Below, piece by piece: positions 20,684-29,753 of a DNA stretch of 64,000 bases. Source of the stretch: Streptomyces sp. NBC_01465 (lineage in GTDB: Bacteria; Actinomycetota; Actinomycetes; Streptomycetales; Streptomycetaceae); assembly GCF_036227325.1 (NCBI RefSeq), contig NZ_CP109467.1:5084001-5148000 (forward strand), read 5' to 3'. The notes below the pieces were generated by a model. It made no database searches and was not told the DNA's origin. It saw nothing but the letters and a program-made list of their open reading frames with translations. Both the position numbers and the translations under genes were made by a program. Every line of letters begins with the position of its first letter. The first letter of the stretch is position 1.

Positions 20684-21241
20684 ATGTACGGCCCGGCGCC
20701 GTCCATCGACAACGGCAACAACGGTGTGCGCATCACCGTGCGTGTGCTCCTGAGCGCCTGCGCCGTGCTCACGTGCGGAATGCTCTCCTGCGTCCCGCTG
20801 TTCAGGATCGCCTTCCTGCGCCGCCGCTGGTGGGACTGGGCGCTGGCCGGGCTGAGCGTGCCGCTGGGCGTCGGCTGCATCGCGGTGGTCGGCTCGGTGC
20901 CCGAGACGGACCACCGGGGCGACTGGGCCCTGGGTGCGGCGCTGGTGCTGGCCGTGGCCAGCGTGGCGTACTACCTCGCCATGGACGTACGCCTTCCCTA
21001 TGCCGCTCCGCGCCAACAGCCGGTCCCCGGACCGTACTTCAGCCCGCAGACCACGCTCGGCCAGTACGGCCCCTACCAGCCGTACGCGGACACCGTGCCC
21101 GTCGTGCCGGCCCCCCAGCCCCAGACCCAGCCCCAGCAGCCCGTGCCACCGCCCCGAATAGACCAGGTGCGCGCCGAGCTCGACGAACTCAGCGATCTCC
21201 TCCGCAAGAAGCCCGACGGCCGCGAGGGGCAGGGCCGTTGA
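20684..21241 (+). CDS. Membrane protein preceding a Ser/Thr kinase
   Basis: A 185-residue protein with three to four hydrophobic helices (VRVLLSACAVLTCGMLSCV; WALAGLSVPLGVGCIAVV; LGAALVLAVASVAYYLAM). A Pro/Gln/Tyr-rich cytoplasmic linker follows, then the C-terminal motif VRAELDELSDLLRKK. It is paralogous to 15858-16298. Start ATG 20684 has CAGGAG upstream. Its TGA overlaps the TTG start of the kinase (TTGA), so the two are coupled. The proline-rich tail could be a kinase substrate or docking segment (inference). Confidence 0.83.
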   Translation: MYGPAPSIDNGNNGVRITVRVLLSACAVLTCGMLSCVPLFRIAFLRRRWWDWALAGLSVPLGVGCIAVVGSVPETDHRGDWALGAALVLAVASVAYYLAMDVRLPYAAPRQQPVPGPYFSPQTTLGQYGPYQPYADTVPVVPAPQPQTQPQQPVPPPRIDQVRAELDELSDLLRKKPDGREGQGR

Positions 21242-22779
21242 CCGGCGGCCGCGTCATCGCGGGGCGCTACGAACTGGCCACCGTCATCGGCCAGGGCGGC
21301 ATGGGCCAGGTCTGGACGGCGTACGACCAGCGGCTCGACCGCAGGGTCGCCGTCAAACTGCTGCGCCCCGACCGGGTCGCGGGCGCGGCCGACGCCGAAG
21401 AGCTGCGCCGCCGCTTCGTCCGCGAGTGCCGGGTCACCGCCCAGGTCGACCACCCCGGCCTCGTCACCGTCCATGACGCGGGCAGCGACGGAGACGACCT
21501 CTACCTCGTCATGCAGTACGTCGAGGGCGCCGACCTCGCCGACCACCTCGCCGAGCACGAGCCGTACCCCTGGCCGTGGGCTGCCGCGGTCGCCGCCCAG
21601 CTGTGCGCGGTGCTCTCCGCCGTGCACGCGGTGCCGATCGTCCACCGCGACCTCAAGCCGCGCAATGTGATGGTGAAGCCCGACGGCACCGTCACCGTCC
21701 TCGACCTCGGCGTCGCCTCCGTCCTGGACACCGACACCACCCGCCTCACCCACACCGGATCACCGATCGGCAGCCCCGCCTACATGGCGCCCGAGCAGGC
21801 GATGGGCGGTGCGGTGGGCCCGTACACCGACCTCTACGCCCTCGGTGTGCTCCTGCACGAACTCCTCAGCGGGGACGTGCCGTTCTCGGGATCGACCGTG
21901 CTCGGCGTCCTCCACCGCCATCTCTACGAGCCGCCGCAGCCGGTCCGCCAGATCAGGCCCGAGGTGCCCCCGCCGCTCGAAGCCCTCGTCCTGCGGCTGC
22001 TCGCCAAGGACCCCCAGCACCGGCCCGCCTCCGCCCAGGAGGTGTACGAACTGCTGGCCCCGCTGCTGCCCGCCCGCACCGTCCCGCCCGGCCCTTCGTC
22101 CGGCCCGCTCGACCCCACACGCCCCTTCCTGCGCCCGCACGCCCCCTGGCCGGACCGCGCCGCGACCCCGCCGCCCCCCGCGCAGCCGCCGGCCGTGCCG
22201 GGCGACGGCAGGCCCGATGTCGCGGCCGCCGTCGACGAGGTGAAGCAGCTGCTCGGCGAGGGCCGCATCACCCAGGCCGTGGACATCCTCGGCTCGATCC
22301 TCCCGGCCGCCGCCGAGGAGCACGGCGAGAAGTCCCCGGTGGTCCGCATCCTGCGCAAGCAGTACGCGGCGACGCTGATGGACGACGGCCAGTACCGCCG
22401 CGCCCTGCCCGAGCTGCGCCGCCTCGCCGAGGACCGCGCGGCGGAGTCGGGCATCGCGGACCCGCAGGCGCTGCAGTTCCGCTTCGACGCCGCCCAGTGC
22501 CTGGAGCAGCTGGGGGAAGCTGCCGCTGCACTGGCCGAGTACCGTGCGGTCCTGCCGTACTACGAGAACGCGTACGCGACCGGAAACGATCCCGCCCGCG
22601 CCTTCGAAATCCGCCACCGCATCGGCCACTTGCTGCTCGCGCTCGGCGACCACACGGCGGCGCACCACCAGCTGCAGGCCCTGCTGTACGACACCGAGCG
22701 GGCGTACGGGCCGCACCACCCGCTCCCCGTCGATCTGCGCCGGTCGCTGGAGCGGCACCGCGAGATGCGGCGGGCGTAA
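21238..22779 (+). CDS. Soluble Hanks-type Ser/Thr protein kinase with C-terminal TPR region
   Basis: 513 residues. The kinase domain is at about 8-270: Gly loop IGQGGMGQV (near 17), catalytic Lys in RVAVKLL (near 35), HRDLKPRN catalytic loop (near 137), metal-binding DLG in place of DFG (common in Streptomyces kinases) and MAPEQ. A Pro-rich linker (about 275-325) leads to a helical repeat region (about 330-510) resembling tetratricopeptides. No transmembrane helix or PASTA domain is present, so unlike PknB it is cytoplasmic. TTG start 21238 overlaps the upstream stop and follows GAGGGGCAGGG. The adjacent membrane protein may be its partner or substrate. Confidence 0.92.
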   Translation: MTGGRVIAGRYELATVIGQGGMGQVWTAYDQRLDRRVAVKLLRPDRVAGAADAEELRRRFVRECRVTAQVDHPGLVTVHDAGSDGDDLYLVMQYVEGADLADHLAEHEPYPWPWAAAVAAQLCAVLSAVHAVPIVHRDLKPRNVMVKPDGTVTVLDLGVASVLDTDTTRLTHTGSPIGSPAYMAPEQAMGGAVGPYTDLYALGVLLHELLSGDVPFSGSTVLGVLHRHLYEPPQPVRQIRPEVPPPLEALVLRLLAKDPQHRPASAQEVYELLAPLLPARTVPPGPSSGPLDPTRPFLRPHAPWPDRAATPPPPAQPPAVPGDGRPDVAAAVDEVKQLLGEGRITQAVDILGSILPAAAEEHGEKSPVVRILRKQYAATLMDDGQYRRALPELRRLAEDRAAESGIADPQALQFRFDAAQCLEQLGEAAAALAEYRAVLPYYENAYATGNDPARAFEIRHRIGHLLLALGDHTAAHHQLQALLYDTERAYGPHHPLPVDLRRSLERHREMRRA

Positions 22780-22886
22780 AGGTCCGTACAAGAAGCCCTC
22801 AAGATCGCCTCCGGCCCCTGTTCTTCACAACCTCCCCACCGGCACCATCGGTTCGATTCCCTGCCCTGCCCCTGTCTGGAGCCCCC

Positions 22887-23744
22887 TTGTCCCTGCACCG
22901 CATGTCGAAGAGACGCCGCTACATAGCCTGGGCGGCCGGCGGCGTGACCGTCCTCGCGGGCGCCGGGGTGACCGCGTACGCCACCGTGTCGACGCCCACC
23001 CTCTCCAACACCTCGGCGGCGGCCCGCCCCAAGCCGGCCGTCTTCACCGGCAACGCGTTCGACGCCTGCACCGCCCCGTCGCTCGCCGCGATGAAGGCCT
23101 GGCGCACGAGCTCCACCTACCGGGGCGCCGCCGTCTACATCGGCGGCAAGAACCGCGGCTGCGCCCAGCCCAACCTGACCGCGTCCTGGGTCAAGTCCGT
23201 GGACGCGGTGGGCTGGAAGCTCATCCCGCTGTACGTCGGCGCCCAGCCGCCGTGCCAGACCAGCACCCTCAACGAGAAGATGACGACCACCAACGCCGCG
23301 TCGCTCGGCGCCACCGACGGCAACGACGCGATCGCCAAGGCGGCCGCGCTCAACATGAAGCCGGGCAGTGCGCTCTACCTCGACATGGAGTCGTACGACA
23401 TCACCAACACCGCCTGCAACACCGCGGTGATCGCCTACGTCAAGGCCTGGGACCACGCCCTGCACGCCAAGGGCTACTGGGCCGGCTTCTACGGCTTCTC
23501 GACCACCAGCGCCAAGGCCGTCGTCAACACGACGAACCACAGCGAGATCCCCGACGTCCTCTGGTACGCCAAGTACGACAACGTCAACTCGACGACGACG
23601 GGCTTCCCCTTCGACGCCACGCGCTGGACGGGCCACCGCCGCGGTCACCAGTACGCGGTCAACGCGAAGGTGAGCCACGGCGGTTACACGATCACCCTCG
23701 ACCGCGACGCGTGGGACGCGCCGGTCGCGATCATCGCGAAGTAA
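22887..23744 (+). CDS. Secreted DUF1906 glycoside-hydrolase-like protein
   Basis: About 285 residues with a signal peptide (KRRRYIAWAAGGVTVLAGAG, cleavage near YAT-VSTP) and one DUF1906 domain. This GH25-like TIM-barrel family is found in actinobacterial cell-wall-associated proteins. Visible blocks: FDACTAPSLAAMKAW, AAVYIGGKNRGCAQPNLTAS, WKLIPLYVGAQPP, SALYLDMESYD (conserved acidic pair) and GFYGFSTTSA. A C-terminal block RWTGHRRGHQY completes it. I use the TTG at 22887 because TGGAG lies eight bases upstream; the in-frame ATG at 22902 lacks a ribosome site. Peptidoglycan or polysaccharide is the likely substrate. Confidence 0.88.
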   Translation: MSLHRMSKRRRYIAWAAGGVTVLAGAGVTAYATVSTPTLSNTSAAARPKPAVFTGNAFDACTAPSLAAMKAWRTSSTYRGAAVYIGGKNRGCAQPNLTASWVKSVDAVGWKLIPLYVGAQPPCQTSTLNEKMTTTNAASLGATDGNDAIAKAAALNMKPGSALYLDMESYDITNTACNTAVIAYVKAWDHALHAKGYWAGFYGFSTTSAKAVVNTTNHSEIPDVLWYAKYDNVNSTTTGFPFDATRWTGHRRGHQYAVNAKVSHGGYTITLDRDAWDAPVAIIAK

Positions 23745-23765
23745 CGCGGGCTGTCCGAAGCCCCT

Positions 23766-23796
23766 CCTGCGGGCGCCCGCTCAGCGCGCCCGCAGG
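23766..23796. terminator. Convergent hairpin terminator
   Basis: 11-bp arms CCTGCGGGCGC (23766-23776) and GCGCCCGCAGG (23786-23796). It spans the stop codon of the methyltransferase gene and lies 22 bases after the DUF1906 gene, serving both convergent transcripts. Confidence 0.65.
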
Positions 23797-24680
23797 AACG
23801 CGGACGTGGCGACCTGGCCGACCTTCTTCAGCCGGGTGTCGCCCGCCAGGTGCTTCTCCATCGCCTCGCCGACGCCCGCCCAGTTCGGGTCCCCGCAGTC
23901 GTCGAGTACGACGATGCCGCCCGGTGCCACGATCTCCTCGACCCATTCCAGGTCGGCGAGGACGCCCTCGAACGAGTGGTCGCCGTCCACGATGATCACG
24001 CCGTACTCGCGGTCGGCCGCCTGCGCCCGTACGTCCGGGTCGCCGGAGAAGCCCTGGACGATGCGCGCCTCCGCACCCGTACGGCCGCCGCCGAGCAGGA
24101 GGTTGGCGCGTACGACGTCCTCGCGCACCGGGGTCCCGGTCACATCGGCGCGCTCCGTGGTGCCCGGCTGGAGCTGGGAGCCGGCCAGCGGGTCGACGAT
24201 CGTGAGGCGCGCCTCGACGCCCGAGCGGTGCATCATGCGGCTGAGCGCGGCCGAGAACATTCCGTACAGCGTGCCGATCTCCAGGATGTCGGCGTTCGGC
24301 GGCTTCAGGAGCGGGACGGTGGCGAGCTTTCCGCAGATGTTGGAGGTGCCGCCCGCGAGGCGGCCGACGCCGAGCGCCTCCAGGGCGACCACATTGCGGT
24401 AGGCGACGGTGGCGTTGCGGCGGGCGAGCGCCTCGTTCTCGACGACCGCGGCGATCTCCGCCACGAGGGAGTTCATCTGTGCGGCGTCGGGCATCCGGTG
24501 GATTCCGCGGCCGGTCGAGTCGACCAGCAGCTTCAGGGCGTAGCTGCTGCGGCGCATGGCCTTCAGCTCGCTCTGGGCTGCGGTCAGCTCGCCCCGGAGG
24601 GTGGTGAGCTCGCGCCGGACGTCGCCGGTGAGGGCCTTCTGTGCGCGCCGGACCAGCCGGGAACGCAGGGGTGCAGGCAT
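23781..24680 (-). CDS. Class I SAM-dependent methyltransferase
   Basis: 299 residues. The N-terminal third is helical and may be a coiled coil (LTTLRGELTAAQSELKAMRR). The methyltransferase core has motif I ADILEIGTLYGMFSAAL (near 155), acidic motif LTIVDPLA, IIVDGDHSFEGVLADLEW and GGIVVLDDCGDPNW. This Cmc/class-24-like pattern is typical of methyltransferases near glycan synthesis genes. The start at 24680 has GGAAG nine bases upstream; an in-frame ATG at 24770 is less likely. The YfhO-type glycan protein lies upstream on the same strand, so a role in modifying a surface polysaccharide is an inference from context. Confidence 0.85.
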   Translation of the reverse strand: MPAPLRSRLVRRAQKALTGDVRRELTTLRGELTAAQSELKAMRRSSYALKLLVDSTGRGIHRMPDAAQMNSLVAEIAAVVENEALARRNATVAYRNVVALEALGVGRLAGGTSNICGKLATVPLLKPPNADILEIGTLYGMFSAALSRMMHRSGVEARLTIVDPLAGSQLQPGTTERADVTGTPVREDVVRANLLLGGGRTGAEARIVQGFSGDPDVRAQAADREYGVIIVDGDHSFEGVLADLEWVEEIVAPGGIVVLDDCGDPNWAGVGEAMEKHLAGDTRLKKVGQVATSAFLRAR

Positions 24681-24779
24681 GAGTGAAATCGCTTCCGGCA
24701 AAGGGGAGTTGGGGGCTCCGACGGGTGGCTGATCGGCGACCGTACGCCGTGTGTCCGCGCTGTGGGCCACCTGTGCGCA

Positions 24780-27224
24780 CTACGCGGATGAACTCTTCGT
24801 GACCGTCCGGCGGCGGGCGAGCGCGACCGGGACAAGACCGGTCGCGAGCAGCCCGAGGAGCGCGAGCGCGCCGGTCCACAGCCCCGCCGTCAGCCCCGGC
24901 GGCCGGAAGGTGCAGCCGACCGAGGCGGCGGAACCGTCCAGGGGTACGGAGACCAGACCCAGGTAGCCCGCGGCCGGGCGGTCGGGTCCGTCACCGGCGC
25001 GGCAGCTCCAGCCCTCGACGGCCGGCATCGCGAAGACCGCCGTGCCCCGGGACCCGGGCGGCAGTTCGGCCCGTATCGAGGTGTCCGTGACGTGGACGGA
25101 GGTGGCGCCCGTCGCCCTCAGACGGTCAACGGCCGTGGTGAGCGCGGCCGGATCCAGGCAGCCGGTCAGCCCGTCGCGCGGGCCGTGGACCGCCACTTTG
25201 CCGGGCGCGGTGCCCAGCGGCTGGAGTGCGGCGCGGCGGGCGGGGAGGCCGCCGCGCATACCGGCCGAGTCGGTGCCCAGGCCTGCCTCGCCGAAGTAGT
25301 TCGGCGCCCACAGGAAGACCTGGGTGCCGGCCGGGCACTTCACCCCGCGGCCGCTCTGTACGTACACCTTCGCGCCGAGCAGCGCCTCCTGGTTGCGGAA
25401 GGGCGAAGGCGTGAAGTGGGGCCGCGGCCCCGGCGGCCGTACGGTCACCAGCGGCGGCACCGTCTCCCGGCTCACCGTCGTGGGCCCGCCCTTCTCCCAG
25501 TGCGCCCGCGCCCCGACCGCGAAGATCGCGTCGGTGACCGGGTTGTCGAGGCTCTGCAGATTGCGCCCGCGCGAGGTCCAGCCGCCGCCGAGCGCCGCCA
25601 GGGTCCGGGTGAGGACGTCAGGGGTCATGCTGCTGTAGTACGCGCCGCCCTGCCCGCCCACCAACAGCGGGTCGTTTCCGGTGAGTTGGGTGCGTCCGGG
25701 GTCGCTGCGGTAGCCGGGCCAGCCGTCCGTACCGCTCACCGCCCGGGCGCGGGCCGTGTGCTCCGCGCCCCAGACGGGGTAGTCGTCCAGCCGCGCCAGC
25801 CGCTCCCGGTCCCCGTACGCGACCGTCACCGCCGCCTGCCCGACCAGGGCGGCCACGAGCAGCAGCGCGGAGATCCGCCCGAAACCGCGGCGGCGCCCGA
25901 TCAGCAGTCCCGCCGCCGAGGCCGCGAGGCCCGCCGCGAAGACCGGATACGTCCAGTGCGAGACGAGCTTCTCGCTGAAGGCGGCTCCGGCAGCGGCCAG
26001 CAGCAGCACCCCGCCGCCGCCGAACAGCGCACGCCGGCCGGGGAGTTCGTACGACACACAGCTCCAGGCGGTGATCACCAGAATGCCGCAGAGGACGAAG
26101 GTCTCGCGGTACGGGCTGCCGTTCGGGGTGACGAAGGCGTGCCACATGAGATGGGTCGGCTTCCACTGCAGCGAGAGCGCGACGAGGACGGCGAGCGCGG
26201 GCCAGGCGTACCGCTCGCGGACGGGCACGGCCCGGTGGAAGGCCAGCGCGCAGGCGAGCAGCAGCGTGCCCGAACCGACGAAGAGGGCGGGGGAGGAGAA
26301 GGCGTACGTGGCCGGGAGCAGCCGGGCGAGGAAGCCGGGGAGACCGACGGGGCGGAACTCCGTGGTCCGACCGGGGTAGGCGTTCTTCGTGCCGAGGTAG
26401 ACGGTGAAGAGGAGGGGAGCGGAGAGCGCGATGCCGATGACCACGGACCGGGCGGCGCGCAGGAGTGCGCGCATCCGGTTCCGTATCTCCGGCTCCTCCA
26501 GCACCAGCCGCACCACCAGCACCAACCCGGCGCCGATGGTCGCCATGTACGCGGTGTAGAAGTTCGCCGTCCAGGCGAGCGCGACGACCAGCGGCCCCAC
26601 CACCCGGTGCCGCCCCGTCCGCGCCCACTCCCCGACCAGGCAGAGCAGCGGGAAGGCGATGAGCCCGTCCAGCCACATCGTGTTGTACGTGCCCTCCAGG
26701 ATCGACCACCCGCAGAGCGCGTACGACGCTCCGAGCACCCCCGCGAGCCACCGGTGCCGGCCGCGGTCGTGCAGGGCGAGCAGCAGCACGGTCATCGCGG
26801 CTGCGGCGGAGGCCATCTTCAGCACGGTGACCACATAGACGGCGAGGTCGATGCGGTCGCGCGGGAAGAGCCCGACCAGGAGGGCGAAGGGGCTGCTGAG
26901 ATACGTACCGAGGTCGGGCAGGAAGGAAGTGCCGTACCCGGACTGCCAGTTGAACAGCAGCCCGCCGTCCGCGCGGCCGTGGAGGAGGTCCCAGAGGTGC
27001 GCGTGGAAGGGAACGTACTCATTGCCCAGGTCGTTCACACTGCGCCGGTGGTGCCCGAACGGAGCGACCCGCGCGACGGCGTCGGCGCCGCAGACGGCGA
27101 CGACCGTGATCAGTGCGGCCAGGCCGGCCGCACGGGCGCGCGGCCGCGTGCGGGGCGAGGGCGCGGCCGGGGCGTCGGACCGGCGGGGGCGGGGGAGGCG
27201 ACGGGTGGCCTGGAGCGTGGGCAT
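24780..27224 (-). CDS. YfhO-family polytopic membrane protein
   Basis: 814 residues with about 13 transmembrane helices. The first extracytoplasmic loop carries the family hallmark NDLGNEYVPFHAHLWDLLHG and FNWQSGYGTSFLPDLGTYLSSP. A C-terminal extracytoplasmic domain of about 250 residues precedes the last helix (GLWTGALALLGLLATGLVPV). YfhO proteins are GT-C-like; B. subtilis YfhO and its relatives glycosylate lipoteichoic or other envelope polymers using lipid-linked sugars. A GtrA-like flippase gene is divergent from it, and a methyltransferase follows. Together they suggest a small envelope glycan-decoration locus. Confidence 0.9.
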   Translation of the reverse strand: MPTLQATRRLPRPRRSDAPAAPSPRTRPRARAAGLAALITVVAVCGADAVARVAPFGHHRRSVNDLGNEYVPFHAHLWDLLHGRADGGLLFNWQSGYGTSFLPDLGTYLSSPFALLVGLFPRDRIDLAVYVVTVLKMASAAAAMTVLLLALHDRGRHRWLAGVLGASYALCGWSILEGTYNTMWLDGLIAFPLLCLVGEWARTGRHRVVGPLVVALAWTANFYTAYMATIGAGLVLVVRLVLEEPEIRNRMRALLRAARSVVIGIALSAPLLFTVYLGTKNAYPGRTTEFRPVGLPGFLARLLPATYAFSSPALFVGSGTLLLACALAFHRAVPVRERYAWPALAVLVALSLQWKPTHLMWHAFVTPNGSPYRETFVLCGILVITAWSCVSYELPGRRALFGGGGVLLLAAAGAAFSEKLVSHWTYPVFAAGLAASAAGLLIGRRRGFGRISALLLVAALVGQAAVTVAYGDRERLARLDDYPVWGAEHTARARAVSGTDGWPGYRSDPGRTQLTGNDPLLVGGQGGAYYSSMTPDVLTRTLAALGGGWTSRGRNLQSLDNPVTDAIFAVGARAHWEKGGPTTVSRETVPPLVTVRPPGPRPHFTPSPFRNQEALLGAKVYVQSGRGVKCPAGTQVFLWAPNYFGEAGLGTDSAGMRGGLPARRAALQPLGTAPGKVAVHGPRDGLTGCLDPAALTTAVDRLRATGATSVHVTDTSIRAELPPGSRGTAVFAMPAVEGWSCRAGDGPDRPAAGYLGLVSVPLDGSAASVGCTFRPPGLTAGLWTGALALLGLLATGLVPVALARRRTVTKSSSA

Positions 27225-27390
27225 CGGAATCCTTCTGCGGGGCGACGACGCCGAATATGCCGGACCGATGCGGACAAAACCGCGGGTGCGGAACGCAGTT
27301 CATCCAATGGTCGCCGCGCGGTCATCCGGGCCGGGGCCCGGTGATGGTGCCGGAGGGCACGGTCGGGGAGGATGGGGCGGTATCCCCGTA

Positions 27391-27420
27391 GGAATCCCTG
27401 CAGGAATCCCTGCAGGAATC
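27391..27420 (+). repeat. 12-bp tandem repeat upstream of the GtrA gene
   Basis: GGAATCCCTGCA occurs twice in tandem (27391-27402, 27403-27414) followed by a half copy (27415-27420), ending 39 bases before the GtrA-family start. It lies in the 27225-27459 divergent spacer. Confidence 0.7.
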
Positions 27421-27459
27421 AGGACGAGAGCCCCCGCAGCCCCCGGAGTCCGTGCGCCC

Positions 27460-27903
27460 ATGACCCTGACCGCCACCGCACCGATAGTGCAGATGGTCCG
27501 CTTCGCCATGGTCGGCGCGGTCAACACCGGCACGTACTACGTCTGCTACCTGCTCCTGCTGAAGGAGCTCCCGTATCTCGCGGCGCACATTCTGGCGTTC
27601 TGCCTCGCGATGGTCGGCTCGTTCTTCCTCAACGCGTACTTCACGTACCGCATCCGTCCGACCTGGCGGAAGTTCCTGCTCTTCCCGCTCACCAACGCGG
27701 CCAACTTCGTGATCACGACCTTCGGTGTGTACGCCCTGGTCGATCTGGCCCATTTCAGCAGCACTTGGGCCCCTCTGGCCGCCGCGGTTGCCGCCATTCC
27801 CATTACTTTTGTCGTTTCGCGGACGATCATGCTCCGCCCCGACAACCGTCAAGCCTCCGAATCGTTGGGCGAATCAGTGGCCCAGACCACGCCGACTGCC
27901 TAA
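27460..27903 (+). CDS. GtrA-family membrane protein
   Basis: 147 residues with four helices (VRFAMVGAVNTGTYYVCYLL; HILAFCLAMVGSFFLNAYF; KFLLFPLTNAANFVITTFGV; PLAAAVAAIPITFVVSR), the standard GtrA size and pattern. Seen: the N-terminal FAMVGAVNTG motif and the FFLNAYFTYR motif. GtrA proteins are thought to move undecaprenyl-phosphate-linked sugars across the membrane for polymer decoration. ATG 27460 is the only start consistent with the family length. It is divergent from the YfhO-type protein that would use the flipped donor (inference). Confidence 0.9.
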   Translation: MTLTATAPIVQMVRFAMVGAVNTGTYYVCYLLLLKELPYLAAHILAFCLAMVGSFFLNAYFTYRIRPTWRKFLLFPLTNAANFVITTFGVYALVDLAHFSSTWAPLAAAVAAIPITFVVSRTIMLRPDNRQASESLGESVAQTTPTA

Positions 27904-27962
27904 CATCGATCACCGCAAGACTTTGTGCACCGCCGCACAATCTCGCCGCTCGGGAGGCTCCT

Positions 27963-28616
27963 TTGCACCGCCGCCGTCGCACTGCGCTCTCCGTCTCCGC
28001 CGCGCTCCTCTGCGCGGCCCCATTCCTCGCCGCCTGCGGCAGCGACGCCCATCCGGGAGCCGCGGCCGTGGTCGGAGGGCAGCGGATCGAGGTCTCCTCG
28101 GTGCAGGCCCAGGTCAAGGACGTACGGACGGCGCAGTCGGAGTCCGCGAACGCCGCGGACCTGGTGAAGAACACCGGCCAGCTCGGCCGCGCCAAGCTGC
28201 ACACCCTGATCCTCGACCGGGTGCTCGACCGCGCCGCGTCCGAAGCGGGGATCACGGTCTCCCGCAAGGAGATCCAGGACGTCCGCAAGTCGTGGGTGCA
28301 GCAGGCGGGCAGCGAGGCGAAGGTGGAGCAGACGCTGCTCCAGCAGAACGGCATCGCCCCCTCGCAGGTCGACGACTTCGCGCGGGAGCAGGTCCTTGTG
28401 GGCAAGCTGTCGAGCTCGCTGGGCGTGGACCCCACCTCGCAGGAGGGCAACAAGGCGCTGACGGACGCGCTCGCCGAGGCCTCCAAGCAGCTGAAGATCG
28501 ACGTCAATCCGCGCTACGGAACCTGGGACAACCAGAAGGTGGCGCTGGCCGACTACAAGACCCCGTGGATCACGCAGGTGACCAAGGAGGCCCAGCCGGC
28601 CCAGACGGGCGCCTGA
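27963..28616 (+). CDS. SurA-N-like chaperone lipoprotein
   Basis: 217 residues. TTG start with GGGAGG five bases upstream. Lipoprotein signal: HRRRRTALSVSAALLCAA then lipobox LAAC (near 22). The mature part begins AAAVVGGQRIEVSSVQAQV, then TLILDRVLDRAASEAGITVS, the SurA N-terminal (peptidyl-prolyl isomerase-associated) helical domain. No parvulin active-site domain follows. Likely an extracytoplasmic folding chaperone tethered to the membrane. It lies upstream of mazG on the same strand, but a repeat/terminator element separates them. Confidence 0.88.
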   Translation: MHRRRRTALSVSAALLCAAPFLAACGSDAHPGAAAVVGGQRIEVSSVQAQVKDVRTAQSESANAADLVKNTGQLGRAKLHTLILDRVLDRAASEAGITVSRKEIQDVRKSWVQQAGSEAKVEQTLLQQNGIAPSQVDDFAREQVLVGKLSSSLGVDPTSQEGNKALTDALAEASKQLKIDVNPRYGTWDNQKVALADYKTPWITQVTKEAQPAQTGA

Positions 28617-28640
28617 CCGGCTGCTCTTTCGGACGACGCC

Positions 28641-28700
28641 AGGCCAAATCAAGCCCCTCCGGCGATTGAGGAGCGGGGTCCGGGGCGGAGCCCCGGGGCC
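28641..28700. repeat. Dispersed Streptomyces intergenic repeat, terminator-like
   Basis: Contains CCCCTCCGGCGATTGAGGAG followed by CGGGGTCCGGGGCGGAGCCCCG, a block seen very often in Streptomyces intergenic regions (established from memory). It can fold into two consecutive GC hairpins and probably ends the SurA-like lipoprotein transcript. Confidence 0.65.
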
Positions 28701-28754
28701 CTGCTCCGCGCAGCGGCCCGGCTCTCCCCGCCCGGCCGGGGGTAACGTCGACGG

Positions 28755-29753
28755 GTGACCCCTGAAGACTCCGCCGCCCCCGGCCGCATCGTTCTGCTCA
28801 CCACGACACACCGTGTCGCGCCGGGCATCCTCTCCTGGCCGGCCTGGCAGACCCTGCACTCCGCCGACCGCGTGCTCTGCGCCGACACCGCGCACCCCCA
28901 GCTGCCGTACCTCCGCGAGGCGGGCATCGAGGTCGAGCACACCGCGGCGGACGCCCAGGACCTGGTGGACGACTGCGCCGGCGGCCGCACCCTGGTCGTC
29001 ATCCCCTCCGGTGCGGGCGGGGACGAGGGCGACCGGCGGCTCACCGACTCGCTCGCCCGCCTCGCGGGCAGCGGCCGCGTGCAGATGCCCGACCTCGAAC
29101 TGCTCCCCGGCTCCTACGACCTTCCCGGCGCCCGCCTCCTCGACCTCGTCCAGGTCATGGACCGGATCCGCCGCGAGTGCCCGTGGTCGTCGCAGCAGAC
29201 GCACAAGGGGCTCGCCAAGTACGGCATCGAGGAGGCGTACGAACTCGTCGAGGCCATCGAGGACGGCGACCGCACCGAACTGCGCGAGGAACTCGGCGAC
29301 GTACTCCTTCAGGTCGTCTTCCACGCGCGCATCGCGCAGGAAGCCACCGGGGAAGAAGGGGACGAGCCCTTCTCGATCGACGACGTCGCCGGCACCATCG
29401 TCGAGAAGCTGATCCACCGCCACCCCCATGTCTTCGGCGACGAGACGGCCGAGACCCCCGAGGACGTCAAGGCCCACTGGCTGCGCACCAAGGCGATCGA
29501 GAAGCAGCGCGACTCGGTGACCGAGGGCGTCCCGCTCGGCCAGCCCGCCCTCGCCCTCGCGGCCAAGCTCACCTCCCGCGTCCGTACGGCGTCCCTCGAC
29601 GTCCCCCTCCCCACGGGCACCGGCGTCGGCTACCAACTCCTCGCGCTGGCAGCCGAGGCGGAGGCGGCGGGCACGGACCCCGAGGCGGCGCTGCGGGCGG
29701 CGGCCCGTGCGTACCGTGACGCGATCGTGGCGGCAGAGGGCGTACGCAAGTGA
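28755..29753 (+). CDS. mazG: MazG-type nucleoside triphosphate pyrophosphohydrolase
   Basis: 332 residues, GTG start. It hydrolyses (d)NTPs to NMP and PPi, a housecleaning enzyme. The C-terminal two thirds hold the MazG fold with the Mg-binding EEAYELVEAIEDGD (EExxE) and ELREELGDVLLQVVFHARIA (ExxD) motifs. The preceding MDRIRRECPWSSQQTHKGLA block is the CPWD-type motif with Ser-Ser instead of Asp. The N-terminal ~130 residues are an actinobacterial extension resembling a degenerate tetrapyrrole-methylase-like Rossmann region. The stop overlaps the P450 start by four bases, so the two are translationally coupled. Confidence 0.95.
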   Translation: MTPEDSAAPGRIVLLTTTHRVAPGILSWPAWQTLHSADRVLCADTAHPQLPYLREAGIEVEHTAADAQDLVDDCAGGRTLVVIPSGAGGDEGDRRLTDSLARLAGSGRVQMPDLELLPGSYDLPGARLLDLVQVMDRIRRECPWSSQQTHKGLAKYGIEEAYELVEAIEDGDRTELREELGDVLLQVVFHARIAQEATGEEGDEPFSIDDVAGTIVEKLIHRHPHVFGDETAETPEDVKAHWLRTKAIEKQRDSVTEGVPLGQPALALAAKLTSRVRTASLDVPLPTGTGVGYQLLALAAEAEAAGTDPEAALRAAARAYRDAIVAAEGVRK

